Shown here in pieces: positions 48,895 to 58,293 of a DNA stretch of 64,000 bases. Position 1 is the first letter of the stretch, and each line of letters starts with the position of its first letter. Source of the stretch: Kineosporia aurantiaca JCM 3230 (GTDB taxonomy: Bacteria; Actinomycetota; Actinomycetes; Actinomycetales; Kineosporiaceae); NCBI GenBank assembly GCA_000719025.1, contig JODP01000001.1, positions 248,001 through 312,000 of the forward strand. The letters run 5' to 3'. Both the position numbers and the translations under genes were made by a program. The notes below the pieces were generated by a model. That model was not told the DNA's origin, did no database searches, and was given only the letters and a program-made list of their open reading frames with translations.

Positions 48895-49881
48895 ATGAGC
48901 CAGGCCGACCCGTCCGGGCCCGAACCGGCGCGGATGCCAGTGCTTTACCTGGCCGGCATCGGTCGCAGCGGCAGCACCCTGCTGGAACGCCTGCTGGGCG
49001 AGGTGCCCGGAATCTGCTCGCTGGGCGAGGTGATGCACCTGTGGCGGCGCGGGCTCCTGCTCAACGAGCGCTGCGGGTGCTCAATGCCGTTCCGGGAGTG
49101 CTCTTTCTGGCAGCAGATCGGTCAGGAGGCATTCGGCGGCTGGGATCGGGTCGACGCGCCCCGGATGACCGCTCTCGCCCGCACGGTGGACGACGTGGCC
49201 CATTTACCCAAGCTGCTGGGGGCCGGCCACCGAGCCTTCGCCGCCGACCTGGCCGAGTACGTGAGCGCCTACGAGGCGGTCTACCGGGCCGCGCGCACCG
49301 TCACCGGCGCCCAGGTGGTGGTGGACTCCAGCAAGGCCACGTCGCTGGTCTACTGTCTGCGCACTGCAACGGGTCTGGACCTGCAGGTGCTGCATGTGGT
49401 GCGGGACAGTCGCGGCGTGGCCTACTCCTGGACCAGGAAGGTCCGGCGGCCCGAGTCCACCGGCGCCGAGGGCGACTACATGCCGACCTTCTCCCCGGCC
49501 CGGGTGGCCGTGCTCTGGTCCGGGCACAACCTGCTGATCCAGGCCGTGCGAGCCCTCGGCACCCCGGTCCACCTGGCCCCTTACGAGGGTTTCGTGGCCG
49601 ACCCGAAAGCGTTCCTGCGCAGCGTCCTTCATCGCTGCGGGATTCCGGCCGACGAGTCGACCCTGGCCGCAGCCGGGGCAGACTGGGTGGAACTCAGCGT
49701 CAGTCATCAGGTTTCCGGCAATCCGATGCGGTTCCAGGCCGGACGCATCCCGGTGCGGCGGGACGAGGCCTGGCGCCAGGCCCTGCCCGCGACCCAGCGC
49801 CGAGTGGTCACCGGTCTCACCGCCCCGGTCTCCGGCCTGCTCCGGTACCAGTCCTCCGGACGACCGGTCGGGCGACGATGA
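48895..49881 (+). CDS. sulfotransferase-family protein
   Basis: 328-residue PAPS-dependent sulfotransferase, predicted to transfer sulfate to a carbohydrate. LAGIGRSGSTLLERLLG near the N-terminus is the 5'-phosphosulfate loop, VVDSSKATSLVY follows the strand after it, and VVRDSRGVAYSWTRK near 165-180 is the 3'-phosphate loop. The C-terminal part contains LAPYEGFVADP and SHQVSGNPMRF, typical of the family. ATG 48895 has GGGGGAACGG upstream. Codon 104 is TTA. First gene of a three-gene coupled set with two glycosyltransferases, so the target is probably a nascent exopolysaccharide. Confidence 0.85.
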   Translation: MSQADPSGPEPARMPVLYLAGIGRSGSTLLERLLGEVPGICSLGEVMHLWRRGLLLNERCGCSMPFRECSFWQQIGQEAFGGWDRVDAPRMTALARTVDDVAHLPKLLGAGHRAFAADLAEYVSAYEAVYRAARTVTGAQVVVDSSKATSLVYCLRTATGLDLQVLHVVRDSRGVAYSWTRKVRRPESTGAEGDYMPTFSPARVAVLWSGHNLLIQAVRALGTPVHLAPYEGFVADPKAFLRSVLHRCGIPADESTLAAAGADWVELSVSHQVSGNPMRFQAGRIPVRRDEAWRQALPATQRRVVTGLTAPVSGLLRYQSSGRPVGRR

Positions 49882-50810
49882 GCGGCCCCCCGGCAAGCAT
49901 CCCGGCGAGTGTCACGGTGGTCATCCCGACCCGGCACCGCCCCGAGTCACTGCGCGCAGCCATCCGCTCCGTGGCCGGTCAGCAGTACCCCGGCCCGATC
50001 GACGTCGTTGTGGTCTTCGACCAGGCCGAGCCCGATATGACGCTCGGTGGCGAGAATCTCGGGGTTGGCGTCACCGTTCTGCCCAACGACCGGGTCCCCG
50101 GCCTCTGCGGAGCCCGCAACACCGGGGTGCTGGCCGCCTCCGGCGAACTCGTGGCGTTCTGCGACGACGACGATGTCTGGCTGCCCGGCAAGCTGGCCGC
50201 TCAGGTCCAGGCCCTGGACGGCGAGGCGGAGGCCGAGTTCGCGTCCACCAGCATTCTGGTCGCGTTCGGCGCCACGCAGAGTGTCCGGCTGGCCGGGCGA
50301 GACCGGGTCACCCACGCCGACCTGCTCCGCAGTCGGCTGGCCATGCTGCACTCGTCCACCTTCCTGGCCCGGCGTCAGGCCCTCACCACGGGCATCGGAC
50401 TGCTCGACGAAACCATTCCGGGCAGCATGTGTGAGGACTGGGACCTGCTGCTGCGGGCCTCCGCCCGGCAGCCCATCGTGCACGTGGACCGGCCCTTGGT
50501 CCGGGTGCAGTGGGCGCAGACCTCGTTCTTCGCCCGCCGCTGGGAAACCAAACTGGCGGCCCACCAGTGGATGCTGGCCCACCACCCGGCCATTCGCACC
50601 AGCCGGGTGGGCGTGAGCCGGCTGTTCGGGCAGATCGCGTTCGACAACGCAGCGCTCGGGCGTCGCCGGGAATCGGTGCGCTACGCCCTACGTGCGCTGC
50701 TGCGTAACCCGCGGGAACACCGCGCCGTCCTGGCCCTCCTGGTTGCGGCCCGGATCGTCACCGCGGGCGCTGTCCTGGACCGGCTCCATCGTCACGGCAG
50801 GGGAATCTGA
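49878..50810 (+). CDS. family 2 glycosyltransferase
   Basis: 310-residue GT-A glycosyltransferase using a nucleotide sugar. VTVVIPTRHRPESLRAAIRSV (given in part) forms the N-terminal strand; FCDDDDVWLPGKL near residues 94-106 contains the DxD metal motif; MCEDWDLLLRA near 170 carries the catalytic base region (ED). The C-terminal ~80 residues are helical and may contact the membrane. The start overlaps the sulfotransferase stop by four bases (ATGA). Sugar specificity is not predictable. Confidence 0.9.
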   Translation: MSGPPASIPASVTVVIPTRHRPESLRAAIRSVAGQQYPGPIDVVVVFDQAEPDMTLGGENLGVGVTVLPNDRVPGLCGARNTGVLAASGELVAFCDDDDVWLPGKLAAQVQALDGEAEAEFASTSILVAFGATQSVRLAGRDRVTHADLLRSRLAMLHSSTFLARRQALTTGIGLLDETIPGSMCEDWDLLLRASARQPIVHVDRPLVRVQWAQTSFFARRWETKLAAHQWMLAHHPAIRTSRVGVSRLFGQIAFDNAALGRRRESVRYALRALLRNPREHRAVLALLVAARIVTAGAVLDRLHRHGRGI

Positions 50811-51847
50811 TGGCCATCGCCGAGATCCAGCCACCCGCTCGCCCGGTCGCCGCCGCGGCCCCGCCGAGCTGGATCCGGCCGGGCCGGACCCTGCTGGTCG
50901 CCTCCACCGGCGGCCACCTCGACCAGTTGCACCGGCTGCGCCCGACCTTCGCCCCGCAACTGGAGGAGGTCGAGTGGGTCACGTTCGACACCCCGCAGTC
51001 GCGGCACCTGCTGGCCGGTGAGGTGGTGCACCACGTGCCGTTCATCCGGCCCAAGGACTTCGCCGGCACCCGGGCCGGGGCGGCCGCGGCGATCCGGCTG
51101 CTCCGTGGTGACCGTTACGCCCGGGTGATCTCGACCGGCGCCGCGGTCGCCGTGCCGTTCATCACCACGGCCCGCTCGCTCGGGCTGGCCTCGCACTACA
51201 TCGAGAGTGCGGCCCGCAGTTCGGGTCCCAGCCTCAGCGGCGCCTTGGTCTCCCACATCCCGGGGGTGCGGCTCTACGCGCAGTACGTGGCCTGGACAGC
51301 AGGGCGCTGGCAGTACCGCGGTGCTGTCTTCGACGCCTACCGGCCGCAACCGGGCCGTCCGCAGGTGGCTGGTGGCCTGGGCAAAGTCGTCGTCACCTTC
51401 GGCACCCAGCGCGGCTACGGCTTCCGCCGGGCAGCCGAGCGGCTGGCCCAGACCTTGCCGCAGGTCTGCCGGGCAGACGCCGAGATCCTCTGGCAGACCG
51501 GATCCACCGACACATCCGGTCTGGGGATCCACAGCCATGACCTGGTCCCGACCGCCGACCTGGAGGCCGCGGTGTCCGAGGCCGACCTGGTGGTCAGTCA
51601 TTCCGGCATCGGATCGGCACTGCTGGCGCTGAAGTACGGGCGCTGCCCGGTGCTGGTTCCCCGGCGGTTGGCGCACGGTGAACACACCGACGACCACCAG
51701 CAGCTGATCGCCGGGGACCTGTCCCGGCGCCGTCTGGCGGTCCAGGCCGAGGCCGATGTGGTCGGGCCGGAACATCTGCTCACGGCCGCGACCATGGCCG
51801 CGACGACGGTCGCCGAACCGCCCGCGTTCATCCTCCAGCCGGACTGA
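50810..51847 (+). CDS. Alg14/Alg13-like glycosyltransferase (GT28-type) fusion
   Basis: 345-residue GT-B enzyme. The N-terminal half resembles Alg14/EpsF-type membrane-associated subunits (LLVASTGGHLDQLHRL at about 28-43), and the C-terminal half the Glyco_tran_28_C/Alg13 catalytic domain, with VVVTFGTQRGYGF, SEADLVVSHSGIGSALLAL and RRLAHGEHTDDHQ binding the nucleotide sugar. Such pairs often add GlcNAc or glucuronate to lipid-linked oligosaccharides. Its ATG shares one base with the preceding TGA. It ends 13 bases from the convergent flippase gene. Confidence 0.87.
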   Translation: MAIAEIQPPARPVAAAAPPSWIRPGRTLLVASTGGHLDQLHRLRPTFAPQLEEVEWVTFDTPQSRHLLAGEVVHHVPFIRPKDFAGTRAGAAAAIRLLRGDRYARVISTGAAVAVPFITTARSLGLASHYIESAARSSGPSLSGALVSHIPGVRLYAQYVAWTAGRWQYRGAVFDAYRPQPGRPQVAGGLGKVVVTFGTQRGYGFRRAAERLAQTLPQVCRADAEILWQTGSTDTSGLGIHSHDLVPTADLEAAVSEADLVVSHSGIGSALLALKYGRCPVLVPRRLAHGEHTDDHQQLIAGDLSRRRLAVQAEADVVGPEHLLTAATMAATTVAEPPAFILQPD

Positions 51848-51860
51848 GATCCGGCGCCGA

Positions 51861-53408
51861 TCAGGCGGTCCGGGCCAACGCGCGACCACGATGGCCCGGT
51901 ATCGGCAGGTGGATCAGCTCCAGCGGACGCCGCAGGCGGAAGAGACCGGCCCCGTATACGGCGAGAGCCAGCAGGACAACCGCGACGAGCTGCCAGAGAG
52001 AACCGTGCAGCGGCAGCAGCAGGACAGCCGGGAGCACCCCGCAGGCCAGCAGCGCCCAGGCCGCCGCAACCGCAGTGGCCCGGCCGAACGGATGCAGCCG
52101 CAACGCTGCGCCGACCTGGGCGAGCGGCAGCAGGTTGTTCACCAGAATGGCCACAGCCCAGCCGATCGCGGCGCCGCGGATACCTTGCCGGGGAATCAGG
52201 ATCAGATCGGCGACCACGAACAGGCCCACCCCGAGCCCCACGTTGCCCAGATTCCACCAGGTCCGGCCGGCCATCATCAGGACCAGGTCGACCATCCCGC
52301 ACCCGGTCGCCACCAGCATCGCCGCAGCCAGGACCCGGACCACCCCGGCCCCTGCTCCGTAGCCCCGCCCGAAGACCGAGAGCACCAGGCCGGGAGCGAC
52401 GAAGGCGAACAGGTAGATCGGCCAGGTGACGACGACGAGCCAGGCCGTGCCCAGCCGGTAAACGGTTCCCGCGCCACGCCGGTCGCCGACGCCCAGAGCT
52501 GCGCCCAGACTGGGCTCCACGGCCATCGAGATCGCCAGCCCGGCGGCCTGACCGAGCACCAGGAACCGGGTCGCCGCAGCGTAGATCGCCGCTTCCCGAG
52601 GGCCGAGCAGGGCTCCGACCAGCACGATGTCGAGCCGCTGCTGAATGGTCTGGGCCAGATTGGCCAGTGCCCGGGGACCGGTGAACGCCCAGAACTCCCG
52701 TCTGGGAGCCGGGCCGTTCCCGGGCGGTGCCGTCCGCCGGACCACGGTCAGCAGCATCTGCCCGGCCAGGACCAGGGCGAAGGCGTAGGGCACCAGCCAG
52801 GCCAGGGTGACGAGCAACGCCCCGGAGTACCAGGCCAGGGCCGCGACCGCCAGGCACTGCAGGACCGGGCGGAGCAGGCGCTCGACGTAGATGGTCGACC
52901 GCATTACCCCAAGGCCTCGCGAAGCCGCGCATACCGCGTCATAGATCGCCGCAACCGGCACGAAAATCGCCATCGCCCGCAGGATCAGGACCATCCGGTC
53001 GACCAGTTCCGGCGCGGTGTTTTCGGAAAGCAGCGCCTGCGCGATCGGGTGCGCCGCCAGCACCAGCCCCAGGGCCAGCACCAGCCCGGTGATCAGCACC
53101 GGAGGCAGGGCGATGCCGATCGTCGGCCGCAGCCGGTCGTTCTCGCCCCGGGCCCGCTGCCCACTGAGGGCCCAGACCAGACCGGTCGGGGTGCCCAGCC
53201 GGGTGAACGTGCTGAGGATCAGGAACAGCGAAGTCGCGGTGAAGAAGATGCCGGCCTGCGGTTTGTCCAGCCCGCGGGCGACGACCACGGTGAGGGCCAG
53301 CTGAGCCAACGCCGTGACCGCGGATCCGGCCAGCCCGGCCGAACCCCGTCGGGCCAGCCGCCGGACATCGTCCGGCGGCTCGCCCGTTGCCCCCGGACCG
53401 CTGCTCAT
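51861..53408 (-). CDS. Wzx-like polysaccharide flippase
   Basis: 515-residue polytopic membrane protein with about 14 helices in the MATE/PST/MviN flippase superfamily; it should flip lipid-linked repeat units outward. GSAGLAGSAVTALAQLALTVVVARGL near the N-terminus is a typical first helix, given in part. Other features are QQRLDIVLVGALLGP, YAAATRFLVLGQ and the two-halves arrangement. ATG 53408 overlaps the sulfotransferase stop by four bases; an in-frame start at 53438 lies inside that gene and is less likely. Last gene of a long minus-strand operon. Confidence 0.87.
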   Translation of the reverse strand: MSSGPGATGEPPDDVRRLARRGSAGLAGSAVTALAQLALTVVVARGLDKPQAGIFFTATSLFLILSTFTRLGTPTGLVWALSGQRARGENDRLRPTIGIALPPVLITGLVLALGLVLAAHPIAQALLSENTAPELVDRMVLILRAMAIFVPVAAIYDAVCAASRGLGVMRSTIYVERLLRPVLQCLAVAALAWYSGALLVTLAWLVPYAFALVLAGQMLLTVVRRTAPPGNGPAPRREFWAFTGPRALANLAQTIQQRLDIVLVGALLGPREAAIYAAATRFLVLGQAAGLAISMAVEPSLGAALGVGDRRGAGTVYRLGTAWLVVVTWPIYLFAFVAPGLVLSVFGRGYGAGAGVVRVLAAAMLVATGCGMVDLVLMMAGRTWWNLGNVGLGVGLFVVADLILIPRQGIRGAAIGWAVAILVNNLLPLAQVGAALRLHPFGRATAVAAAWALLACGVLPAVLLLPLHGSLWQLVAVVLLALAVYGAGLFRLRRPLELIHLPIPGHRGRALARTA

Positions 53409-54268
53409 CGTCTCCAACTGGGCGTCCGACCCAGCCACTGCGCCAGCCGCTCGTCATCGGCCTGATAACCCGCCCGCAGCCGGTTCCGGAGCTCCTCCGG
53501 CAGCGAAGATCGTTGCCGGGCATTGTGTCTGGCGAAAGTGGGCGGAAGCCAGGGCACGACCCCGAGGAAGGCGAACAGCGACTCCAGCACCGGGACCGCG
53601 TCGGTGAACAGGTCTCCGGAGTCGACCACATGGATCCGGTCCCGGCCGACCAACCCGGACAGCCGCTCCAACTGGCCGGCGTAGCGGCCGCGAGCGACGT
53701 ACGCATTGTGCTGGTGCGCGAGGCTGCGGTAGGTCGGGTCGGCCCGCAGCCGATCCTCCTCACCGGCCAGTCGGTCGGCCTCCAGCTCGATCGCCCGCTC
53801 GAACGGCTCGGTCTCGAATCCGCGGGCGAGCTCATGAGCGTGAGCGGAGGCGGCCCGTTCCACCGGGTCGCGCAGGAGCACCACCAGTCTCACCCCGGGC
53901 AGCTCGTGGGCAATCCGCTCGGCCGCGAGCGGGTGGAACAGGTAGTAAGGGCTGGACTCCCCGGTGATCGGGGAGGTGCCGGTGCTCTGGGCCACCCGAC
54001 GCGCGCTGATCTGCAACGGAAAATGGCCGCGGTACCAGGCCGCGCCCTTGTCGTAGGAGGTGTCGAAGTAGTGCACGCCCTTGTGCAGCACCGCCGGCAT
54101 GATCCCTGGGTGCGCGGTGAGCGTTTTGTACATCGACGTGGTCCCGCAGCGTTGGGCCCCGACGATCAGGAAGGCCGGGGTCATCCGCAGCCCGGCGGTC
54201 ATCCGCCCCCCGGATCGGCTCACGGTACGGACCAGCCGCTGGGTACCCAGCGGCAAGCGGGTGGCCAT
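53405..54268 (-). CDS. carbohydrate sulfotransferase
   Basis: 287-residue PAPS-dependent sulfotransferase. FLIVGAQRCGTTSMYKTLTAHP (residues 33-54, in part) is the 5'-phosphosulfate loop, GESSPYYLFHP is the conserved substrate-side motif of NodH/heparan-type enzymes, and LVVLLRDPVERAASAH near 126-141 is the 3'-phosphate loop. It is soluble and shares the family of polysaccharide sulfotransferases. Start ATG 54268; the upstream stop is one base away, and the flippase start overlaps its stop. Second sulfotransferase of the locus. Confidence 0.9.
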   Translation of the reverse strand: MATRLPLGTQRLVRTVSRSGGRMTAGLRMTPAFLIVGAQRCGTTSMYKTLTAHPGIMPAVLHKGVHYFDTSYDKGAAWYRGHFPLQISARRVAQSTGTSPITGESSPYYLFHPLAAERIAHELPGVRLVVLLRDPVERAASAHAHELARGFETEPFERAIELEADRLAGEEDRLRADPTYRSLAHQHNAYVARGRYAGQLERLSGLVGRDRIHVVDSGDLFTDAVPVLESLFAFLGVVPWLPPTFARHNARQRSSLPEELRNRLRAGYQADDERLAQWLGRTPSWRR

Positions 54269-54269
54269 A

Positions 54270-55460
54270 TCAGCTCCTCTGTTCGGTCAGCTGCTCGGTC
54301 TGCTGGTGGACAGCGGGAACCAGCCACCCACCGACGTCCCCCCGTCGGCTTCCTGCGGCCGCCTGCCCGTCCTGGAGATATCGCCGGGCGAGGTCGGCCA
54401 GGTAAAGCAGCCCGATCAGGCGGGCTTCGGCCGGGATTACGCCGAAGGGTTCGAGCAGCATTGGTGACGCTTCGAGCAAGTCGGTTGCAACCGCTGGAGC
54501 CACCGTTCCCGAACCGAGCCCGCACTGAAGCCGGTGGTGCAGAGCGTCCAACCCTCGGGGAACCCGTTCTCGGTAACGTTCCCAGTCCCACAGGAGCAAT
54601 CGGCCGTCGGCGCCGAGCGCGCAGTTCCACGGGGTCCAGTCGCCGTGGCTGGTTCCCAGCCGGACGTTCAGGTCCGGCTCGGCTGAGCGGACCGCGGTCA
54701 GATCGGCCGCCAGGGTCTCGCCCGGAGAGCCCAGACCGGCCAGGTCGGTGATCAATTGGTCGAGGAATGCGCAGTCCTGCAACGGAACCGTCTCCTGTGG
54801 GCCGGAATCCGCCACCGCGATCATGGCGTCGGTAAGCCGGGACGGGGACGGCGGCCGGGCCCCCGGCACCGGCAACCCAGCCTGAACCAGAACATCAAGA
54901 TCACGCCAGCGACCTCGGTGCAGAAGCTGGGGCACGCCGACTCCCACCGGAGGTCGCTCCGCCAGCCGAGCCAGGGCGCGGGCCTCCTGATCGACAAGTT
55001 CGTCGGTCAGACCGCCGGTGCCGATCTTGGCGAAGCCGAGAACCCGCCCGGACGGATCGAGGAGTTGCAGCACCGGCTTGCGGTTGGCCCGGGGCGGCCC
55101 GATATGCATCGCCAACAGCGGACTCTGACCCAGGATCGGCGCCAGGTAGGTCTCGACTCCGGGCTCCGGACCCACCACCAGTCGCCGGGGCAACAACCGG
55201 TCTCCCAGCCCCAGCCGCAGGAACCAGCGCAGTCCCCGCGAACGCCATCCGTCCCTTCCGGTGCGGTGTCCGGTGAAACCCGCGACAGCGGCGGCCGCTG
55301 CTCGCGGCGCCCCGGCGGGCACCATCAGCTGGGGCTGATCGGCCGATGGAATGAGCAGGAAGGCCCGCGTCCCGTTGGCCTCCTGCTTCTGGGTCACCCG
55401 GACCCCCGGGGGCCAGAGGCGAGCGCCGACTTCGAGCAGGTACTCCCCACGACCGATCAT
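54270..55460 (-). CDS. aminoglycoside-phosphotransferase-like kinase of the polysaccharide locus
   Basis: 396-residue protein with a protein-kinase-like fold of the APH/choline kinase family. The catalytic loop is GTSHGDWTPWN (about 285-295), with the base in HGD and the metal Asn, and the DFG-equivalent is LLLWDWER. An N-terminal region (about 1-150) lacks similarity I recognise. It keeps FAKIGTGGLTDELVDQEARAL, part of the ATP-binding lobe, including a candidate lysine and Glu. The substrate could be a sugar, polyol or lipid-linked intermediate. ATG 55460 overlaps the polymerase stop (ATGA); the longer frame is a shadow. Confidence 0.78.
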   Translation of the reverse strand: MIGRGEYLLEVGARLWPPGVRVTQKQEANGTRAFLLIPSADQPQLMVPAGAPRAAAAAVAGFTGHRTGRDGWRSRGLRWFLRLGLGDRLLPRRLVVGPEPGVETYLAPILGQSPLLAMHIGPPRANRKPVLQLLDPSGRVLGFAKIGTGGLTDELVDQEARALARLAERPPVGVGVPQLLHRGRWRDLDVLVQAGLPVPGARPPSPSRLTDAMIAVADSGPQETVPLQDCAFLDQLITDLAGLGSPGETLAADLTAVRSAEPDLNVRLGTSHGDWTPWNCALGADGRLLLWDWERYRERVPRGLDALHHRLQCGLGSGTVAPAVATDLLEASPMLLEPFGVIPAEARLIGLLYLADLARRYLQDGQAAAGSRRGDVGGWLVPAVHQQTEQLTEQRS

Positions 55461-56833
55461 CGCTCCCCCTCCGCCACGGCGGCCTGCTCGTTGCGCCAGA
55501 GCATCGCGAACCCCACCAGGTAGAAGGCCAGGGGCGACGGGACGGCGTTGTAGAAGAGCGCGTAGAAGCAAGCCAGGAACAGACTCAGGCTGCCGGTGAT
55601 CCCGATCGCCGATCGATCACGACGGAACCGCCAGATGCCGTAGCCGAAGAACAGGAAATAGAGAGCGCTCCCGGGATACCCGACGGAGACCAGGAGCTGC
55701 CAGAGCTGGCCGTTGCTGCCGATGATGAAGTTGCCGCAGCGGGGGCACTGCGCGCTACGGCCGACCGCCAGCGACTCAGGGCTGCCCAGCGAGGTCCGGG
55801 TACTGCCATAGCCCAGGATTGGCGACCGGCCGACCAGGTCGAGCGTCTGCTGTGAGAGCGATGAGCGGATCTCGTTGCTGCGCGGGTTGTCCAGCCGGCC
55901 AGAGATCACTCCACCCAGGGGGGTCAGCACGATCGCGGCCAGGAGGGTCACCATCGCGACCAGAATCGCGATCAGCAGACCGATCCGACGCCGCAGTGCG
56001 AGCCGGACCGACAGGTAGCCGATCGAGAGCCCCACCCCGATCCACATACCCCGGTTCAGCGACCAGATCGCCGGGATCACCGCCACCCCGAGCGCGACGA
56101 CCAGCACCGCCCAGCGCACTTCCTTGCGCCGGGCCACGCCGCCGAGGGCGACCAGGCAGACGAACCAGAGCCCGGTCATCGAGAGGTTGTTGCCCCAGTA
56201 GTTGGTGTACTCGAACGGCGCCTTGGGTCTCGGCGCCGAGTACCCCAGCACGTCCTGAACCTGACTGGTCGCCGGGTGCACGATGCTCTGGACGTACTGG
56301 TTGGCGGAGATCGAATGCGGCAGCAGCATTTCCACCGGCGAGGTGAAGGCGAAGTTGGGCGCCAGGATCCCGGCCAGCCCTCCGGCCACGGTCACCACGA
56401 ACATCCAGGCCATCAACCCGACCACCCGGCGCCGGGGCAGTTCCCGCTCGGTCAGGTTGCCGACGTACAGCAGCATCACGGTCAGGGACAGATAGTTGGC
56501 CAGGCGCAGGCCCCAGGCCAGCGACCGGCCCGGCACCGTCCCGGTGACCGTACCGACCGGGTTGATGCCCAGCATGAACCAGCCCATGACCAGCCAGACC
56601 AGGAACAGCGCCCACAACCCGAAGCCGGGCGGCAGGCGCACCGGCCGCCGGCGCCACAGGTGCACGGCCATCGGCACGGCCATCACGACGAAGATCAGTG
56701 TGCCCAGACCCAGCGCCCACCAGATCGGGAAGAACAGGAAGATCGCGATGAACGGCCAGCCCGGGGGCAGTCGCAGCACCTGACGTCGGCGGGGACCGTT
56801 CTCCGTGGCCGGGTTCGGCAGAACGAGCGTCAT
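55457..56833 (-). CDS. O-antigen ligase/Wzy-like polymerase
   Basis: 458-residue membrane protein with 10-12 helices. A large outside loop (about 180-235) is followed by SLNRGMWIGVGLS, the conserved Arg-containing motif of the O-antigen ligase/Wzy family, and SPILGYGSTRTS, another family motif in the late outer loop. A CPRCGN pair of cysteines occurs in that loop (about 365). It would polymerise or transfer flipped repeat units. It is coupled by four-base overlaps to the co-polymerase upstream and the kinase downstream. Confidence 0.85.
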   Translation of the reverse strand: MTLVLPNPATENGPRRRQVLRLPPGWPFIAIFLFFPIWWALGLGTLIFVVMAVPMAVHLWRRRPVRLPPGFGLWALFLVWLVMGWFMLGINPVGTVTGTVPGRSLAWGLRLANYLSLTVMLLYVGNLTERELPRRRVVGLMAWMFVVTVAGGLAGILAPNFAFTSPVEMLLPHSISANQYVQSIVHPATSQVQDVLGYSAPRPKAPFEYTNYWGNNLSMTGLWFVCLVALGGVARRKEVRWAVLVVALGVAVIPAIWSLNRGMWIGVGLSIGYLSVRLALRRRIGLLIAILVAMVTLLAAIVLTPLGGVISGRLDNPRSNEIRSSLSQQTLDLVGRSPILGYGSTRTSLGSPESLAVGRSAQCPRCGNFIIGSNGQLWQLLVSVGYPGSALYFLFFGYGIWRFRRDRSAIGITGSLSLFLACFYALFYNAVPSPLAFYLVGFAMLWRNEQAAVAEGER

Positions 56834-58293
56834 GTCCGGGGCACCGCCAGAACCGGGCGCCGGGACGATCGGGACCGGTTCAAGCAGACCGTCCCCACCA
56901 CCTCGGTGCCCCCGACCTGCAACTGCCGGGCCACCGCAGTCAGGTCGTCCCTCTGAGTGCTCCCAATCTGCACGAAGAACACCGCCGCATCGCAGAACCG
57001 GGCGGCGAGAGCGGCTTCCGACAGCGGGACCTGAAGCAGGACGACCTCGGAGGAAAGGCGAAGCTCCTCGATCGCCGCAGTCATCGCGCTGCTCGGCAAC
57101 AAGCCCGAACCGGTGGGCCCAGCCTGACCCGGCGGAACGAAACGCAGGCCGGGCAGGGGAAAGACCTCCGACAGCGGCTCGTGCCGCAGCACCGCCTCGG
57201 CCAGGCCGGGATGGTCGGCCGGAACGCCCAGCGCCTCGGCCGTGGAGGGATCGGTGAAGTCGGCGCCGACCAGCGTTGTCCGGCGACCGGCCGCGGCCTG
57301 CGCGGCCGCCAGTCCGGTGAGCAGCTCGGCGCAGGCCGGCCCGGTACCGACGACCAGAAGCACACCACCCGACTCCGGCAGCAGCCGGTCGACGTCTTGG
57401 CGCAGCAGGTCGATCTGCCCGCTACTGGCCGCCGAAAGGGTGAGCCCCGGATAGCCGATCAGAGCCGAGCCGGTCAGGCGCTCCGCGTCTTTCAGACTCC
57501 GGACCAGCCGGTCCTTACGGCTCAGCCAGGACACCGCGACCACGGCCGCGACCAGCCCGAGAACCAGCCCGGCCGGCCCGGCGAACCGGCCCGGTGACAG
57601 CAGTGGCCGGGCCCCGGGCGAGGCTGCGGACAACACCGAGCCACCGCCGACGTGGGTCGCGGCGAGCCGGTCCCGGCTGTTCCGGGCGGTGCCGAGCTGG
57701 TCCAACAGGACCCGCTGCCGAGCCAGGCCGTACGCCTCGGCCTGGGAGGAGGCCCCCGGGATCCGCCGGGAGACCTTCGCCAGTTCGGTGGTCAGCGCCG
57801 AGATCTCCTTGTCCAGCCCGTCCAGGTCGCTCGTGCGCACTGCTTCGGCCTCGGCCCGGCGACTGCTCAGGTAGGCATCTGAGAAGGCCTGGGCCAGCCG
57901 CTGTGCCTCGCCGGGGCGCGGGCGTTGGGCGGTGATCCGCAGCACGGCGGTGTTGTCCGGCACCTTGACCAGGACGTCGGCCCTTACCGCGGAGACGCCG
58001 CGCCGGTCGCCGGCCGTGGCCGCCGCAGCGCTGACCACATCGGCGCTCAACACCATTTCGGCCTCGGTCTCCAGGTTCAGCACGGACTCCGTCCGCGGGA
58101 GCACGCTGCCCTCCGGGCTGTCCGGCAGGCCGGTCGGCGTCACCAGCACGACCGCGGTGGAGCGGTAGGACTCCGGCAGGGCCCAGGTCGCCGCTGCTCC
58201 GGCCGACGTAAAGCACACCAGCACCAGAGCGGCGGGTACGCCGCGACGAGCCCATCGCCGCACCGATCGCGAGGACGCGTGCTGAGATCTCAC
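56830..58293 (-). CDS. Wzz-type co-polymerase with pseudokinase-like domain
   Basis: 487-residue protein of the same architecture as the two other co-polymerases in the locus. Helices lie at about 19-39 and 240-257; between them are YRSTAVVLVTPTGLPDS and a coiled coil. The C-terminal region contains VLLVVGTGPACAELLTGLAAA where BY-kinases have a Walker A (given here in full), but no GKT/S triplet, and TTLVGADFTDP where Walker A' should be. No Tyr cluster at the end. Coupled to the acyltransferase and the polymerase by ATGA overlaps. Confidence 0.83.
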   Translation of the reverse strand: MRSQHASSRSVRRWARRGVPAALVLVCFTSAGAAATWALPESYRSTAVVLVTPTGLPDSPEGSVLPRTESVLNLETEAEMVLSADVVSAAAATAGDRRGVSAVRADVLVKVPDNTAVLRITAQRPRPGEAQRLAQAFSDAYLSSRRAEAEAVRTSDLDGLDKEISALTTELAKVSRRIPGASSQAEAYGLARQRVLLDQLGTARNSRDRLAATHVGGGSVLSAASPGARPLLSPGRFAGPAGLVLGLVAAVVAVSWLSRKDRLVRSLKDAERLTGSALIGYPGLTLSAASSGQIDLLRQDVDRLLPESGGVLLVVGTGPACAELLTGLAAAQAAAGRRTTLVGADFTDPSTAEALGVPADHPGLAEAVLRHEPLSEVFPLPGLRFVPPGQAGPTGSGLLPSSAMTAAIEELRLSSEVVLLQVPLSEAALAARFCDAAVFFVQIGSTQRDDLTAVARQLQVGGTEVVGTVCLNRSRSSRRPVLAVPRT

